Assembly: GCA_018267365.1 (NCBI GenBank)
Contig: JAFDYQ010000006.1
Span: 112,328-176,327, forward strand
Origin: Bacteroidota bacterium
GTDB lineage: Bacteria; Bacteroidota; Bacteroidia; Chitinophagales; LD1
Length of the DNA: 64,000 nt
Direction of reading: 5' to 3'
Part shown: piece by piece, positions 52,206 through 61,780 of the stretch
How positions within the stretch are numbered: the stretch's first letter is position 1
How the letters are laid out: every line of letters begins with the position of its first letter
Position numbers and translations under genes: made by a program
The notes under the pieces: generated by a model
What the model was told of the DNA's origin: nothing
The model's input: the letters and a program-made list of their open reading frames with translations, nothing else
Database searches by the model: none

Positions 52206-53864
52206 TCAGGCCAGATGATATTCTGAGAGGTTCATGAGATACTTCATCATGATCTGCAGCTTGGTTTCTACTACGCTGCGTGCAGTAGGATCGGTAGGAT
52301 TGGCTACGTAGGCATTCCACGCGGCGGTCCAGTAGGCATTATTGGTCTGGCCACCCAGCAGGCCATAGACGCGTATGTAGTCTTTGGTGCTTTGAGATAC
52401 ATCTATCATGTAGAGGTAGTCTATCGTATCATTCACCACCGCTACAGGGTCGGTAGGAGCAGGTAGCGCAGCGCAGAAATCCAGTACACTGATCTTGACC
52501 CTAAACGTATTGACCGGCACGCCCACATACACCAGCCCGTCGGTGATCTGATTGCGCAGCGGGAGGGTAGAGTTATTGATCCATAGCTCGTAGTACTGCG
52601 GATATTGATAATACGATGGCCAGCCGGACACGCTGGGAGGGTCTAGTACATCCTGGCCGAGGATGATGGAGTAGTAGCCGAGTGCCATCCATGCCTGATA
52701 GGAGTCTGCGGTAGCCGTAGGCGCGGGCATGGGTACATCGTATTCGCGTAGCAGGCCCACCAGAAAGTCTGTCGGCGATTTGATGATGCAGCCCCTGTTT
52801 AGCATATCAAAGAAGTGTTCACTTTTGAAAAGCTGCGACAATACACTCGTGATATCATATCCGCTCGTGCGGAAAGTATCGGCCAGCGGCTCTATGATAT
52901 TGGTCTCTATCGTAGCGTCTATATCAAAGTAGACGAAGTAGCGATAGAGCTTGCGGCAGATGAATTTTGCAGTCTCCTGCTGTGTAAAGATCATCGTGAG
53001 CAGGTCGTCCAGTTCGTTGGCGCCATTGGCACCGTTTTGGCCAGCTACTACTGTGTTATTGTAAAAGGAGGAGAACTGCTTGTCCGTATTGTCATGCTGC
53101 GCCGGATCAAAGTATGAGGTCAGGGTGGAGGGATTGATACGATAGCCTGTCAGCACCCTGGCAGCGGCACGGACGTCATCTTCAGTATAGTGGTTGGGCA
53201 GGTCCTTGCCTACCGTGAATAGCTCCTGTAGCTCACGCGCATAGTTCTCGTCAGGGGCTGTGTTGGTATTGAGGTAGCCATTGAGATAGAAGAGCATGGC
53301 CGGATCGAGCGTGATGGCCTTGACAAAGTCTTTAAAATTGCCCAAGGCATATTGGCGTATGGTAGAGATGTAGCGATAGCCCGCTACCGGCTGCGTGTAG
53401 GAGCTGATCTGCGTGGAGAAATGATTGTGCCAGAAGAGGACCAGTTTCTCCTCTATGCTGCGGCCCTGGTGGATCATATTGCCATAGCACCAGGCCTTGA
53501 GCGACACGGCACGCGGTCCCAGAGCGTTAGGTTGATAGCTGGTGTCATTTACCCAGGTCTGGCCAAAGGCTACGACAGCATCCGTAAAGTTGGCATTGTT
53601 GTAATTATTGACCGGTGGCGATGGTGCTGTCTGCGGCGTGAGCAGCTCATCTACGGCCTGGCTCATGGTGAGCGTGAGCAGGTGGTCTACATCGCTCTTC
53701 CTGGCACCAAACATGGTGCGCTTCAGCAGGTGTACAGCTTCCTTGCGGCTCCAGGTACCGGCGTATGGTGTGAGGGTAGAGCTGACGGAGCGGCCGGCAC
53801 CACTGCCGGAGTGGCGCGCATAGGGTACATTGGGCTCTGCGGCAGGACGTAGCAGATCATTCAT
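52206..53864 (-). CDS. DUF1800 family protein (copy 2)
   Basis: The product is 552 aa. Blocks shared with copy 1 are VHLLKRTMFGARKSDVDHLL, KLVLFWHNHFST, MLFYLNGYLNTNTAPDENYA followed by RELQELFTVG, RVLTGYRI, CRKLYRYFVYFD and DPPSVSGWPSYYQ. The N-terminal 40 residues (MNDLLRPAAEPNVPYARHSG) differ and are low in complexity. It heads the minus-strand pair DUF1800-DUF1501. No signal peptide is obvious in either DUF1800 copy. Confidence 0.9.
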   Translation of the reverse strand: MNDLLRPAAEPNVPYARHSGSGAGRSVSSTLTPYAGTWSRKEAVHLLKRTMFGARKSDVDHLLTLTMSQAVDELLTPQTAPSPPVNNYNNANFTDAVVAFGQTWVNDTSYQPNALGPRAVSLKAWCYGNMIHQGRSIEEKLVLFWHNHFSTQISSYTQPVAGYRYISTIRQYALGNFKDFVKAITLDPAMLFYLNGYLNTNTAPDENYARELQELFTVGKDLPNHYTEDDVRAAARVLTGYRINPSTLTSYFDPAQHDNTDKQFSSFYNNTVVAGQNGANGANELDDLLTMIFTQQETAKFICRKLYRYFVYFDIDATIETNIIEPLADTFRTSGYDITSVLSQLFKSEHFFDMLNRGCIIKSPTDFLVGLLREYDVPMPAPTATADSYQAWMALGYYSIILGQDVLDPPSVSGWPSYYQYPQYYELWINNSTLPLRNQITDGLVYVGVPVNTFRVKISVLDFCAALPAPTDPVAVVNDTIDYLYMIDVSQSTKDYIRVYGLLGGQTNNAYWTAAWNAYVANPTDPTARSVVETKLQIMMKYLMNLSEYHLA

Positions 53865-54280
53865 AGCGGTATGGTTTTACTACAGCACCGTGGTGCAAAT
53901 AGTTTTATACTTTGGATAGTACTAAAGATATAAAGTTTAAATGATGTAATATAAACAGTCTGTGAGCGTCTGGGAAATTTATGTAATAAACCGCCAAGGG
54001 AAAGCTGGATAAATACGGATTGATGATCAACTCGCAACGAGATATCACGCCGTACATTCTACCTACTATCTGATACTTACATGTGGGCCACACGGATCGG
54101 CATGCTTATCACGGAGTTTCGCACTAGGGAACCTAAATGTGAAAGCTCCGGGCATACACTACGCACCGAAGGGCAGCATGCCACATAGAGCAGGAAATAG
54201 ATAAGAACATTAATACGATAGACCCGGTGGAGTTTGCAGCTACCAAGAAGTATATGCTGCTGGTGATAGAGCGGGCGTAA
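53865..54280. other. Gene-poor stretch with a possible decayed 3' coding remnant
   Basis: 416 bp between two minus-strand genes. The promoter of the DUF1800 gene should lie near 53870-53950. On the plus strand the frame ending TAA at 54278-54280 reads EIDKNINTIDPVEFAATK and then KYMLLVIERA, which looks protein-like but has no start and interrupted frames upstream. I take it as a relic of a lost gene, with low confidence. Confidence 0.35.
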
Positions 54281-56356
54281 TTATTTATACTCAGAAAGAA
54301 TAAATTGCAAAGCCTTGTTGCCATCAATGGTAATAATATAAAAGCCTGAAGGAAGATTTTCGGTTCTAATCGTGTAATTATCTGAATCGATTTTGCTTTT
54401 ATATAGTTCTCTACCAAGCAAATCTGAAATCCCCACTTCTTGGCCTATCGACCGTGAGGTTTCAAGTATAAAATTACCATTGTTAGGATTAGGATAAAGC
54501 CGCATAAACTTTCTATCAGAGTTTTGTTCACTGAGACCTGTGCCAATTAGTGTGTCAATGGAATTTAAAGTTGTATTTGTTATGACCGGTGCATTTGCAT
54601 CAAAATAAATGTGTGCCTCATTAGTGATGTGCGTACCATGTGAAAGGCCAGCCTTGGTTTTTACACGGTATTTGATCCAACCTTCACTTAGTTCTGGGTT
54701 TGTAGCACTATCCGGTAGCATAATATGCGCAAAAGTGAATACCGCAAGGCTATCAAACACCTGTATCAGTGCATCATGACTGGATGCTAAATACTGTAAT
54801 GAAGAAGGATCAACATATGCGCTCAAAGTATCTTTTACTATGATATTGTATGCGGTATCATTTCCTGTATTTTGAAAGTGGACGGTATATGTCAGCCATT
54901 GAGAATCAGTAGAGATGTTGCCCATAGGGTAAACTTCTTTGAAATTGGGGTCGAAAGAATTCTGCACTGAAAAGCATTCAATGAAAGTATCGCTTTTCAA
55001 CGATTGATCGTCAGGAATTAGGATAGCTGTAAAGCATATCTTATCTCCAACTACAGCTTGACTATCGACATATACGGAAAAACCTATTGATCCAGCCGAT
55101 AAAAGATCGAAATCGGGTATTTGAAAAGTGGCGCTATTATATGTTAGCAAGGATGGAGGTATTGATCCTGCTATAGCGGTGGTAGTATGTGCTGGTCCAG
55201 TAAAGGTGACATAAATAGTTCCAGACTGACTGCTGCCATTGCAAGACGAGCCGAAAAAAACACGACTTAAGTTACCGGCATTTACATATATGGGATGCTG
55301 ATAGGTCGGTCTAAAATTCCCCGAAATACCTGCAATACCATAGTCCAATGACGTCCCACATTCAAAACCAAAATTTCGGTTTAATATAGAAGAGTCCGAT
55401 GGGGATAGATGAATATTATATTCTTTCGTAAATGGGCACCTCAGATGAAATGGTACTGTTGAGGTGTCTACTCCTACCACATAGTCACTTAAAGAGTCGG
55501 TCTTGAAAGAATAGCCGCCTGTTACAGATGAATAGACTTGCTGCACGACTTTACCCATATGGTACAAACTCACCTTTATATGTCCCAATCTGGCGGAAGT
55601 AAAAATACTATCTGAAGTGCACCATGTAGAAGTATCAATTGTAATGACGCCGCCTATATTATCGTAGAAGTCGCATCCACTCAATGGATCGCACAAAGGC
55701 AGTGTAGATGGGGAAATGTCCCAATTAGAAGCATTTACTGAAAATGGCAAACAAGTAATTGCACTGCCGGATATATAAAAATAATCAAAATGCTGCGTGC
55801 CTGATAACGGTAAGCAATATAGCATTGGGTTGTTTTGGCATTCGATGTCGCTCAGAGAAGGAGGAATAGGTGGAAGGTTATGAAGTTGATTGGAATAGCA
55901 GGCGAGCAATGTCAGTGTATTAGGAAGGTTCGGTAGTGTAGAAAGTCTATTGGAATAGCAGTACAACGATTGTAAACCCTTAGGTAGAGTAGGTAGCATT
56001 TGGAGTTGTCCATTGTGGCAATCAAAGTACGTTAGTGAATCAGGTAGGGCAGGTATTGTAAGGAGTGGATTATTTTGGCAGGATAATGACCATACTTTGT
56101 GAAAATATTGAATACCTGTAAGGTCTCGTATATTACTATTGCTGCAGATTAAAACCGTAGCTGATTGAACAGAGGGGCATGTGGTGTCGAGTTGCCACCC
56201 ACTGGTATTATTGCCCGTTAGGCAATTAGAATAGCCATTATTATGTAGTAATGTCGCAAAGTTTGAATCGGGTATTTCAACATACTGTCCTACAACATGA
56301 ATTGAACATGCGAGAAAGAGTATAGTAGTCAGTATAAGATTTTGCCATTTTATCAT
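54281..56356 (-). CDS. Leucine-rich-repeat surface protein with DUF11/DUF7619-like domain and T9SS end
   Basis: The product is 691 aa. A signal peptide (1-23) precedes a leucine-rich region at about 60-190 with units such as LPDSLTYFDCHNGQLQMLPT and LPNTLTLLACYSNQLHNLPP. A beta-rich middle (about 220-470) is followed by a conserved repeat domain of the DUF11/DUF7619 kind (DPNFKEVYPMGNI, WLTYTVHFQNTGNDTAYNII, GTHITNEAHIYFDANAPVIT) and a T9SS type A end (RLYPNPNNGNFILET ... LPSGFYIITIDGN). The DNA is clearly richer in A+T than both neighbours, which suggests acquisition. Likely a surface adhesin or binding protein. Confidence 0.88.
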   Translation of the reverse strand: MIKWQNLILTTILFLACSIHVVGQYVEIPDSNFATLLHNNGYSNCLTGNNTSGWQLDTTCPSVQSATVLICSNSNIRDLTGIQYFHKVWSLSCQNNPLLTIPALPDSLTYFDCHNGQLQMLPTLPKGLQSLYCYSNRLSTLPNLPNTLTLLACYSNQLHNLPPIPPSLSDIECQNNPMLYCLPLSGTQHFDYFYISGSAITCLPFSVNASNWDISPSTLPLCDPLSGCDFYDNIGGVITIDTSTWCTSDSIFTSARLGHIKVSLYHMGKVVQQVYSSVTGGYSFKTDSLSDYVVGVDTSTVPFHLRCPFTKEYNIHLSPSDSSILNRNFGFECGTSLDYGIAGISGNFRPTYQHPIYVNAGNLSRVFFGSSCNGSSQSGTIYVTFTGPAHTTTAIAGSIPPSLLTYNSATFQIPDFDLLSAGSIGFSVYVDSQAVVGDKICFTAILIPDDQSLKSDTFIECFSVQNSFDPNFKEVYPMGNISTDSQWLTYTVHFQNTGNDTAYNIIVKDTLSAYVDPSSLQYLASSHDALIQVFDSLAVFTFAHIMLPDSATNPELSEGWIKYRVKTKAGLSHGTHITNEAHIYFDANAPVITNTTLNSIDTLIGTGLSEQNSDRKFMRLYPNPNNGNFILETSRSIGQEVGISDLLGRELYKSKIDSDNYTIRTENLPSGFYIITIDGNKALQFILSEYK

Positions 56357-56402
56357 AAGGTCAGTATTTATTTCTTGAAGATAATAAATCCTGACTTTTG
56401 AT

Positions 56403-58043
56403 CTAGGTCTGTATCACACCTACATTGAACGGCCGTGTGATGGGTGCGTGATTTGCCGCTTCGATACCCATAGAGATCATCTTGCGCGTATCCAGCGGAT
56501 CTATGATGCCGTCTGTCCAGAGCCGGGCAGCGGCGTATTTAGGATCGAGTGTGCGATTGTATTTCGCCTTGATGTCGTCGAGGATCTTCTTCTCTGCTTC
56601 CGGCTCTATGGTCTCGCCTTTGGCTTTGAGTTGGCTCACCTGTATCTGCAGCATGGTCTTGGCAGCTTGCTCGCCACCCATCACGGCTATCTTAGAGCCC
56701 GGCCATGCATATATCAGACGTGGATCATAGGCCTTGCCGCACATGGCGTAGTTGCCCGCGCCGTAGCTATTGCCTACTATCACTGTGAACTTCGGCACGA
56801 CAGAATTAGCTACCGCTGCCACCAGCTTTGCGCCATCCTTTATGATGCCGCCCTGCTCCGAGCGCGACCCAACCATAAAGCCTGTCACATCCTGCAGGAA
56901 TACCAGCGGTATCTTCTTCTGGTTGCAGTTCATGATAAAGCGTGCTGCCTTGTCAGCACTATCAGAGTAGATCACACCGCCGAACTGCATCTCGCCTTTC
57001 TTGCTCTTGACCACCTTGCGCTGATTGGCTACTATGCCTACTGCCCAGCCATCTATGCGCGCATAGCCGCAGATGATAGACTGGCCGTAGAGCTCTTTGT
57101 AGAGTTCTATCTCGCTATTATCTACGAGGCGCTTGATCACCTCCATCATGTCATATTGCTTGGCGCTATCTTCGGGTATGATGCCGTAGATGTCTGCTTC
57201 TTTCAGAGCAGGCTTAGCAGGAGTAGCACGGTCGTAGCCGGCTTTATTGCCGTGGCCCATCTTGTCTACCAGCTGCCGGATCTTCTCTATGCACTCCTCG
57301 TCGTTCTTCATCTTGTAGTCCGTCACACCGCTGATCTCGCTGTGCATGGCCGCACCACCCAGGGCTTCGTTGTCTATGTCTTCACCTATGGCAGACTTCA
57401 CGAGGAAGGAGCCCGCCAGAAACACCGATCCAGTGCCCTCTACGATCAGCGCCTCATCACTCATGATAGGCAGGTAGGCACCTCCGGCCACACAGCTACC
57501 CATGATGGCAGCTATCTGTGGGATACCGGCAGATGACATGATCGCATTATTGCGGAAGATGCGGCCGAAGTTCTCTTTGTCAGGAAATATCTCATCCTGC
57601 ATAGGCAGGAAGGCGCCGGCGCTATCTACCAGGTAGATGATGGGCAAGCGGTTTTCCATCGCTATCTCTTGTGCGCGGAGGTTCTTCTTGCCTGTCATAG
57701 GAAACCAGGCACCCGCCTTGACAGTTGCATCATTGGCTACGATCATGCACAGCCGGCCCTTCACGTAACCCAGTATGGTCACGACACCTGCGCTAGGGCA
57801 GCCTCCCTGCTCGGGGTACATATCGTATGCAGCAAAGAGGCCCACCTCCAGCTGAGGCGCCCCCTGGTCTGTGAGGAGGTCTATGCGCTCGCGGGCAGTC
57901 AGTTTGCCCTTTTCTTTGTGACGGTCTATGGACTTTTTGCCACCCCCGGCTTTGATCTGCTCGCCCAGCTTGCGCAGGTCGGAGATCATCAGCTTCATAT
58001 TGTCTTCATTGCGGTTAAACTCCAGATTAGCCTTTTCGCTCAT
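56403..58043 (-). CDS. Acyl-CoA carboxylase, carboxyltransferase beta subunit (methylcrotonyl-/propionyl-CoA type)
   Basis: I start it at the second ATG (MSEKANLEFNRNEDNMKLMI), 546 aa; the first ATG is 12 nt upstream. Blocks are KGKLTARERIDLLTDQGAP, LVDSAGAFLPMQDEIFPDKE, NFGRIFRNNAIMSSAGIPQI, GSCVAGGAYLPIMSDEALIV and, in the second crotonase half, FLQDVTGFMVGSRSEQGGII and GNSYGAGNYAMCGKAYDPRL. The GAYLPIMSDE and FGRIF blocks fit the methylcrotonyl-CoA carboxylase beta type best (leucine degradation), though propionyl or geranyl specificity cannot be excluded. The biotin-carrying alpha subunit is not in the window. Confidence 0.9.
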   Translation of the reverse strand: MSEKANLEFNRNEDNMKLMISDLRKLGEQIKAGGGKKSIDRHKEKGKLTARERIDLLTDQGAPQLEVGLFAAYDMYPEQGGCPSAGVVTILGYVKGRLCMIVANDATVKAGAWFPMTGKKNLRAQEIAMENRLPIIYLVDSAGAFLPMQDEIFPDKENFGRIFRNNAIMSSAGIPQIAAIMGSCVAGGAYLPIMSDEALIVEGTGSVFLAGSFLVKSAIGEDIDNEALGGAAMHSEISGVTDYKMKNDEECIEKIRQLVDKMGHGNKAGYDRATPAKPALKEADIYGIIPEDSAKQYDMMEVIKRLVDNSEIELYKELYGQSIICGYARIDGWAVGIVANQRKVVKSKKGEMQFGGVIYSDSADKAARFIMNCNQKKIPLVFLQDVTGFMVGSRSEQGGIIKDGAKLVAAVANSVVPKFTVIVGNSYGAGNYAMCGKAYDPRLIYAWPGSKIAVMGGEQAAKTMLQIQVSQLKAKGETIEPEAEKKILDDIKAKYNRTLDPKYAAARLWTDGIIDPLDTRKMISMGIEAANHAPITRPFNVGVIQT

Positions 58044-58114
58044 GTGCAGTGTCATTTTTGGCGACGCTAATATAGAAGAATACTAAAGAACAGCTAACCG
58101 GGAGGATAGGGCAC

Positions 58115-58142
58115 AAAAAAGGGCTACCATTTCTGGCAGCCC
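58115..58142 (-). terminator. Terminator of the kelch/PKD gene
   Basis: GGGCTACC (58121-58128) and GGCAGCCC (58135-58142) pair with one A-C mismatch; on the minus strand the stem is followed by T6 (58120-58115). Confidence 0.75.
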
Positions 58143-58162
58143 TTCCGTTTTCAAGGTTGCTA

Positions 58163-60235
58163 TTACTTACTGAGTTTGATAAACTTGGCCCTGGCCGTAG
58201 CATCTTTTATTTTGACCTCTACCAGATAGGTGCCGTCTGGCAGGTTTTCCAGGTGTACTGTATTCTGAGCCGGGGTGGATATGCTTATCACTTTCTGGCC
58301 AGTCACGTTGTAGACATTGATCTCATCTGCTTTCTTGCCTCCGGTATTGATATTGAGCGCAGAGCTGGCAGGATTTGGATAGATCTGGACCTGATCAGCA
58401 GTTATATCCTCTGTGCTCAGCGCCGTCCTGCCCACCACACGTAGGTGGCTCATAGGACCGCCGCCATTCTTGAATGCATAGAAGGAAGAGTCACAGAAAG
58501 TGAATGTGCAGCCGGCACCGTCACTCACAGTGAGGCAGATAGTATAGCGCCCCGGAGTAGCATAGGTGTGCGTAGGGAATGGCTGGGTGGAGGTAGTACC
58601 GTCTCCAAAGTCCCACAGATAGTTGAGCGTGCCGGTGGGTGAGTAGATATAGGCAGCATACCAGCCCGGTATGGTAGAGTCTGGGAAGACTACAATGTAT
58701 ATCTGGCATGGAGTCGTCTGATAGAGTGAGTCTGAGATAGATTTGCAGGCAGACGCTACACAGCCGCTATTGTCAGTCACTGTCACGCAGTATTCTTTGG
58801 TCACATTGTGACCGATAGTGGTGAGCGGATCCGGCGATATGCTGCTAAAGTTGCTGTCAGAGGTGCACGACCACTGATAGCTGTATGGTCCTGCGCCGTT
58901 GGCTACAGATGCAGAGAGGGTGAAGAGAGAGTCGTAGTTTGTATTATTGATCACTACAGAGCAGTTATTGATACTGCTCACATTTACGGTATCCGCAGTA
59001 CTATTGCTGCAGCTCAGAGACGTGTCAGAGATACTTAGATGAATAGTGTAATGCCCTACCGTCGCATAGTTGTGTATCACTGATGTGCCGGATCCGTAGG
59101 TGCCATCACCAAAATCCCAGGTGAGTAGCGCCGTGGGAGAGAAATTGCCATTTGCCTGGAAATTGTAGACCGCATTGCTGATCTCATATTTATTCAAGGT
59201 CAGGTTGCAGGAATAGGGACCCGTAGAAGGGCCAAAGCGGTAGAAACTGCGGGATAATGGGAATGTATTGAAATTGTATGCACTGAATCCTGCATAGCCA
59301 GCCACTCCACATGTAGCGCTGGCACCATCGAAAGTGGAACTGTCTGGAAACACTCCCCAGAGTGACCAAGTATCAGATACTGGTGTATATTTCCAAACCT
59401 TATTGGAGGTATTGACGCCTGTAGAGGTGTTATAATATACGCTGCGCTGGTTGAGGCCATTTACTACGTAGCCCTCGTCATTTACTACAAAGTTCTGGGT
59501 AGCTGCCAGGGCGTCTCCGGGAAAATCACCTAGGCGTGTCCAGCTGTCAGCTACATCATCATATCTGTAAAAGTCACTTTGCATGAAGTAGCTGCCATTG
59601 CCATCACCTGCCTCACCGAGACCCACATACGCATAGTTTCCTATCGTAAAATAGGAGGCCGCCTGCCGTGGGCCGCCAGCAAAGTTGTGCTTTTGGCTCC
59701 ATGTATTAGTAGTGGGATCATAGCAGTATACCTCGTTGGTATAAGGACTAAAACCACAGGCAACGTAAGCTTTACCATGCAGTACGAATGTGGCCGTGGT
59801 ATAGCGTAGCGATCCGGGGAATGGTGTCATCTGTGTCCAGCTATCAGCGCTTGGATCATACTTCCACATAGCGTTGGACCCATGGCCAGATCCGGTAGAG
59901 TCCCATCCATTTACTACGTAGCCATAATTTCCAATCGTAAAGCCCTTGCCATCATACATTGATAATCCAGGGAAATCGTTTTTTCGTGCCCATGTTTGGG
60001 TAACAGTATTGAAGTCCCATACCGCCTGCGACATATGAGCCGGATAGGTCACACCCGGGCCATAATAAATAATACCGCCTACCATGTAGACATGCGTGCC
60101 TACAGAAAAACAATAGGGGCTATAAAGGGTGGTGGCTAGCGATGGCATCTGAGTCCACGTATAGTTCTGCCCATAGCCTGAGCGCGCAGCCATCAGCAGG
60201 AGCCATGCCAGGCAATAACGGTAAAGTAATTTCAT
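58163..60235 (-). CDS. Kelch-repeat and PKD-domain surface protein with T9SS type A sorting domain
   Basis: The product is 690 aa. A signal peptide (1-22) precedes a kelch propeller at about 23-335 with repeated units (VGTHVYMVGGIIYYG, NYGYVVNGWDSTGSG, GKAYVACGFSPYTNEVYCYD, NYAYVGLGEAGDGNG). PKD domains follow at about 345-420 (LLTWDFGDGTYGSGTSVIHN) and about 520-600 (LNYLWDFGDGTTSTQPFPTH). The T9SS domain is at 620-690 (QIYPNPASSALNINTGG ... LPDGTYLVEVKIKD). Probably an exported carbohydrate- or matrix-binding protein. Confidence 0.9.
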   Translation of the reverse strand: MKLLYRYCLAWLLLMAARSGYGQNYTWTQMPSLATTLYSPYCFSVGTHVYMVGGIIYYGPGVTYPAHMSQAVWDFNTVTQTWARKNDFPGLSMYDGKGFTIGNYGYVVNGWDSTGSGHGSNAMWKYDPSADSWTQMTPFPGSLRYTTATFVLHGKAYVACGFSPYTNEVYCYDPTTNTWSQKHNFAGGPRQAASYFTIGNYAYVGLGEAGDGNGSYFMQSDFYRYDDVADSWTRLGDFPGDALAATQNFVVNDEGYVVNGLNQRSVYYNTSTGVNTSNKVWKYTPVSDTWSLWGVFPDSSTFDGASATCGVAGYAGFSAYNFNTFPLSRSFYRFGPSTGPYSCNLTLNKYEISNAVYNFQANGNFSPTALLTWDFGDGTYGSGTSVIHNYATVGHYTIHLSISDTSLSCSNSTADTVNVSSINNCSVVINNTNYDSLFTLSASVANGAGPYSYQWSCTSDSNFSSISPDPLTTIGHNVTKEYCVTVTDNSGCVASACKSISDSLYQTTPCQIYIVVFPDSTIPGWYAAYIYSPTGTLNYLWDFGDGTTSTQPFPTHTYATPGRYTICLTVSDGAGCTFTFCDSSFYAFKNGGGPMSHLRVVGRTALSTEDITADQVQIYPNPASSALNINTGGKKADEINVYNVTGQKVISISTPAQNTVHLENLPDGTYLVEVKIKDATARAKFIKLSK

Positions 60236-60310
60236 AGTGGTTGATTTTAATTTGAAGATAATGTATTAAGAAAATTCGTTGCATGGATGGTGTACGTTGT
60301 TTCGAAGCAA

Positions 60311-60343
60311 TGTATAAGCGTGCAATATCCTGTATGAGCGTGC
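60311..60343. promoter_or_regulatory. Two 13-bp direct repeats 20 bp apart
   Basis: TGTATAAGCGTGC (60311-60323) and TGTATGAGCGTGC (60331-60343) differ in one base and are spaced two helical turns apart, 49 bp before the DUF2851 start and 76 bp from the start of the divergent kelch gene. The layout suits binding of a dimeric regulator, but no regulator gene is nearby. Confidence 0.4.
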
Positions 60344-60391
60344 CTAATCGAGGGCCTTTTGCACTATGGCTATTACTATTATTTTAGGGCA

Positions 60392-61675
60392 ATGAAAGAG
60401 GACCTGCTGCACTACATCTGGCGCTACAGCCTGTATGATACTAATGCGCTACAGACCACGGCAGGTGAGGCAGTGCAGATCATCCGGCCCGGGCAGTACA
60501 ATACAGACGCCGGGGCAGACTTTACCAATGCGCGCATCAGGATAGGAGAGACGCTGCTGGCCGGCAATGTGGAGATACACGTACATCAGCGCGACTGGTA
60601 TGCCCACGGCCACGATGATGACGCAGCATACAACAATGTGATCCTGCATGTAGTGTACGATACAGATACGACGCCCACTCTGCTGCAAAACGGACAACCG
60701 CTGGCAGTGCTGAGCCTGAAGGGACATATCTCTACCACACTACTACAGCGCTACGAATTGCTGAAAGGTAGCCTGGATAAGATACCGTGTGCAGCATTGA
60801 TCAGGTCGCTGCCGATAAACACATCATTGGCGTCCTTCTACGACAGGCTCGTGATAGAACGCCTGCAGGCCAAGGTGGCTGTGATAGAGGCCATGCTGCT
60901 GCAGTCGCGAAACGACTGGGATCAGGTGGCCTTTCAGATGATCGCCACCTACTATGGCGGCTCGGTCAATAAGGACCCTTTTCAGCGGCTCGCCGCCTCG
61001 CTACCGCTCACTGTGGTGCACAAGCACCGGGCGGAGCCAAAGCAGATCGAGGCGCTACTATTCGGGCAGGCGGGTATGCTGGAGACAGAGCATGACGATG
61101 AGTACCCCCGCAGCCTCCGGCGCGAATACACCTACCTGCGAAAACTGCACAATCTGCAGCCGCTGCGACTCCATGAATGGAAGTTCTTTCGCATACGGCC
61201 GGCGAGCTTCCCTACGGTCAAGATCGCGCAGCTGGCTGCACTGCTGGTGAAAGAGCCGCATCTATTCAGCGGGCTGCTGGCATGCGGTGATATGAAAAGC
61301 CTGCACCGTTTCTTTGAGGTGGAGGTCAATGATTACTGGCATAGCCATTATCAGTTTGATAAACCCTCCGCCAAAGGATCAACCGGCATAGGCCACATGC
61401 TGACAGATGTGGTGGTGATCAATGCCGTGGTGCCGCTGCTCTTCTGCTATGGCAGGTACAAAGGAGACGATAAACTGTGCCAGCGCGCTATGGATATGCT
61501 CTATGAGGTCGCCGCCGAGAATAATACGATCATCCGCATGTGGGATGCGCTGGGTATCAAGGCACAAACGGCCAATGACACACAGGCCCTGCTGCAGCTA
61601 CGCTCTGACTACTGCCTCCGGGGCCGCTGCCTACAGTGCCGGATAGGTCATGAGCTGCTGAATAGCTCAACGTAG
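60392..61675 (+). CDS. DUF2851 family protein
   Basis: I start it at ATG 60392 (MKEDLLHYIWRYSLYDTNAL), the usual family start; the frame is open 11 codons upstream. The 427-aa product has IIRPGQYNTDAGADFTNARI and GNVEIHVHQRDWYAHGHDDD in the N-terminal half and a C-terminal Cys-rich end (CLRGRCLQCRIGHELL). DUF2851 is widespread in Bacteroidota and uncharacterised; the N-terminal H/D/E-rich strands recall a nuclease-like or metal-binding fold, but I do not claim activity. Confidence 0.88.
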   Translation: MKEDLLHYIWRYSLYDTNALQTTAGEAVQIIRPGQYNTDAGADFTNARIRIGETLLAGNVEIHVHQRDWYAHGHDDDAAYNNVILHVVYDTDTTPTLLQNGQPLAVLSLKGHISTTLLQRYELLKGSLDKIPCAALIRSLPINTSLASFYDRLVIERLQAKVAVIEAMLLQSRNDWDQVAFQMIATYYGGSVNKDPFQRLAASLPLTVVHKHRAEPKQIEALLFGQAGMLETEHDDEYPRSLRREYTYLRKLHNLQPLRLHEWKFFRIRPASFPTVKIAQLAALLVKEPHLFSGLLACGDMKSLHRFFEVEVNDYWHSHYQFDKPSAKGSTGIGHMLTDVVVINAVVPLLFCYGRYKGDDKLCQRAMDMLYEVAAENNTIIRMWDALGIKAQTANDTQALLQLRSDYCLRGRCLQCRIGHELLNSST

Positions 61676-61734
61676 CCGCACTCAAATGCCAACAAATATC
61701 TCGTGTGCCTGTTAGATCTTTTAACAGGGATACC

Positions 61735-61765
61735 TTGCCGCGGTGCAGCGCTATTAGTATCTTTG
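61735..61765 (+). promoter_or_regulatory. Bacteroidota-type promoter of the pspC-like gene
   Basis: TTG (61735-61737), 20 bp, TATCTTTG (61758-61765), an exact TAnnTTTG. The ATG follows at 61781. Confidence 0.6.
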
Positions 61766-61780
61766 GGGATAGCAGGTGAT

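Noticed and set aside
56448..57536. 362-codon open frame antisense to the acyl-CoA carboxylase gene
   Set aside because: The minus-strand carboxylase is fully conserved; the antisense frame has no motif and arises from codon bias.
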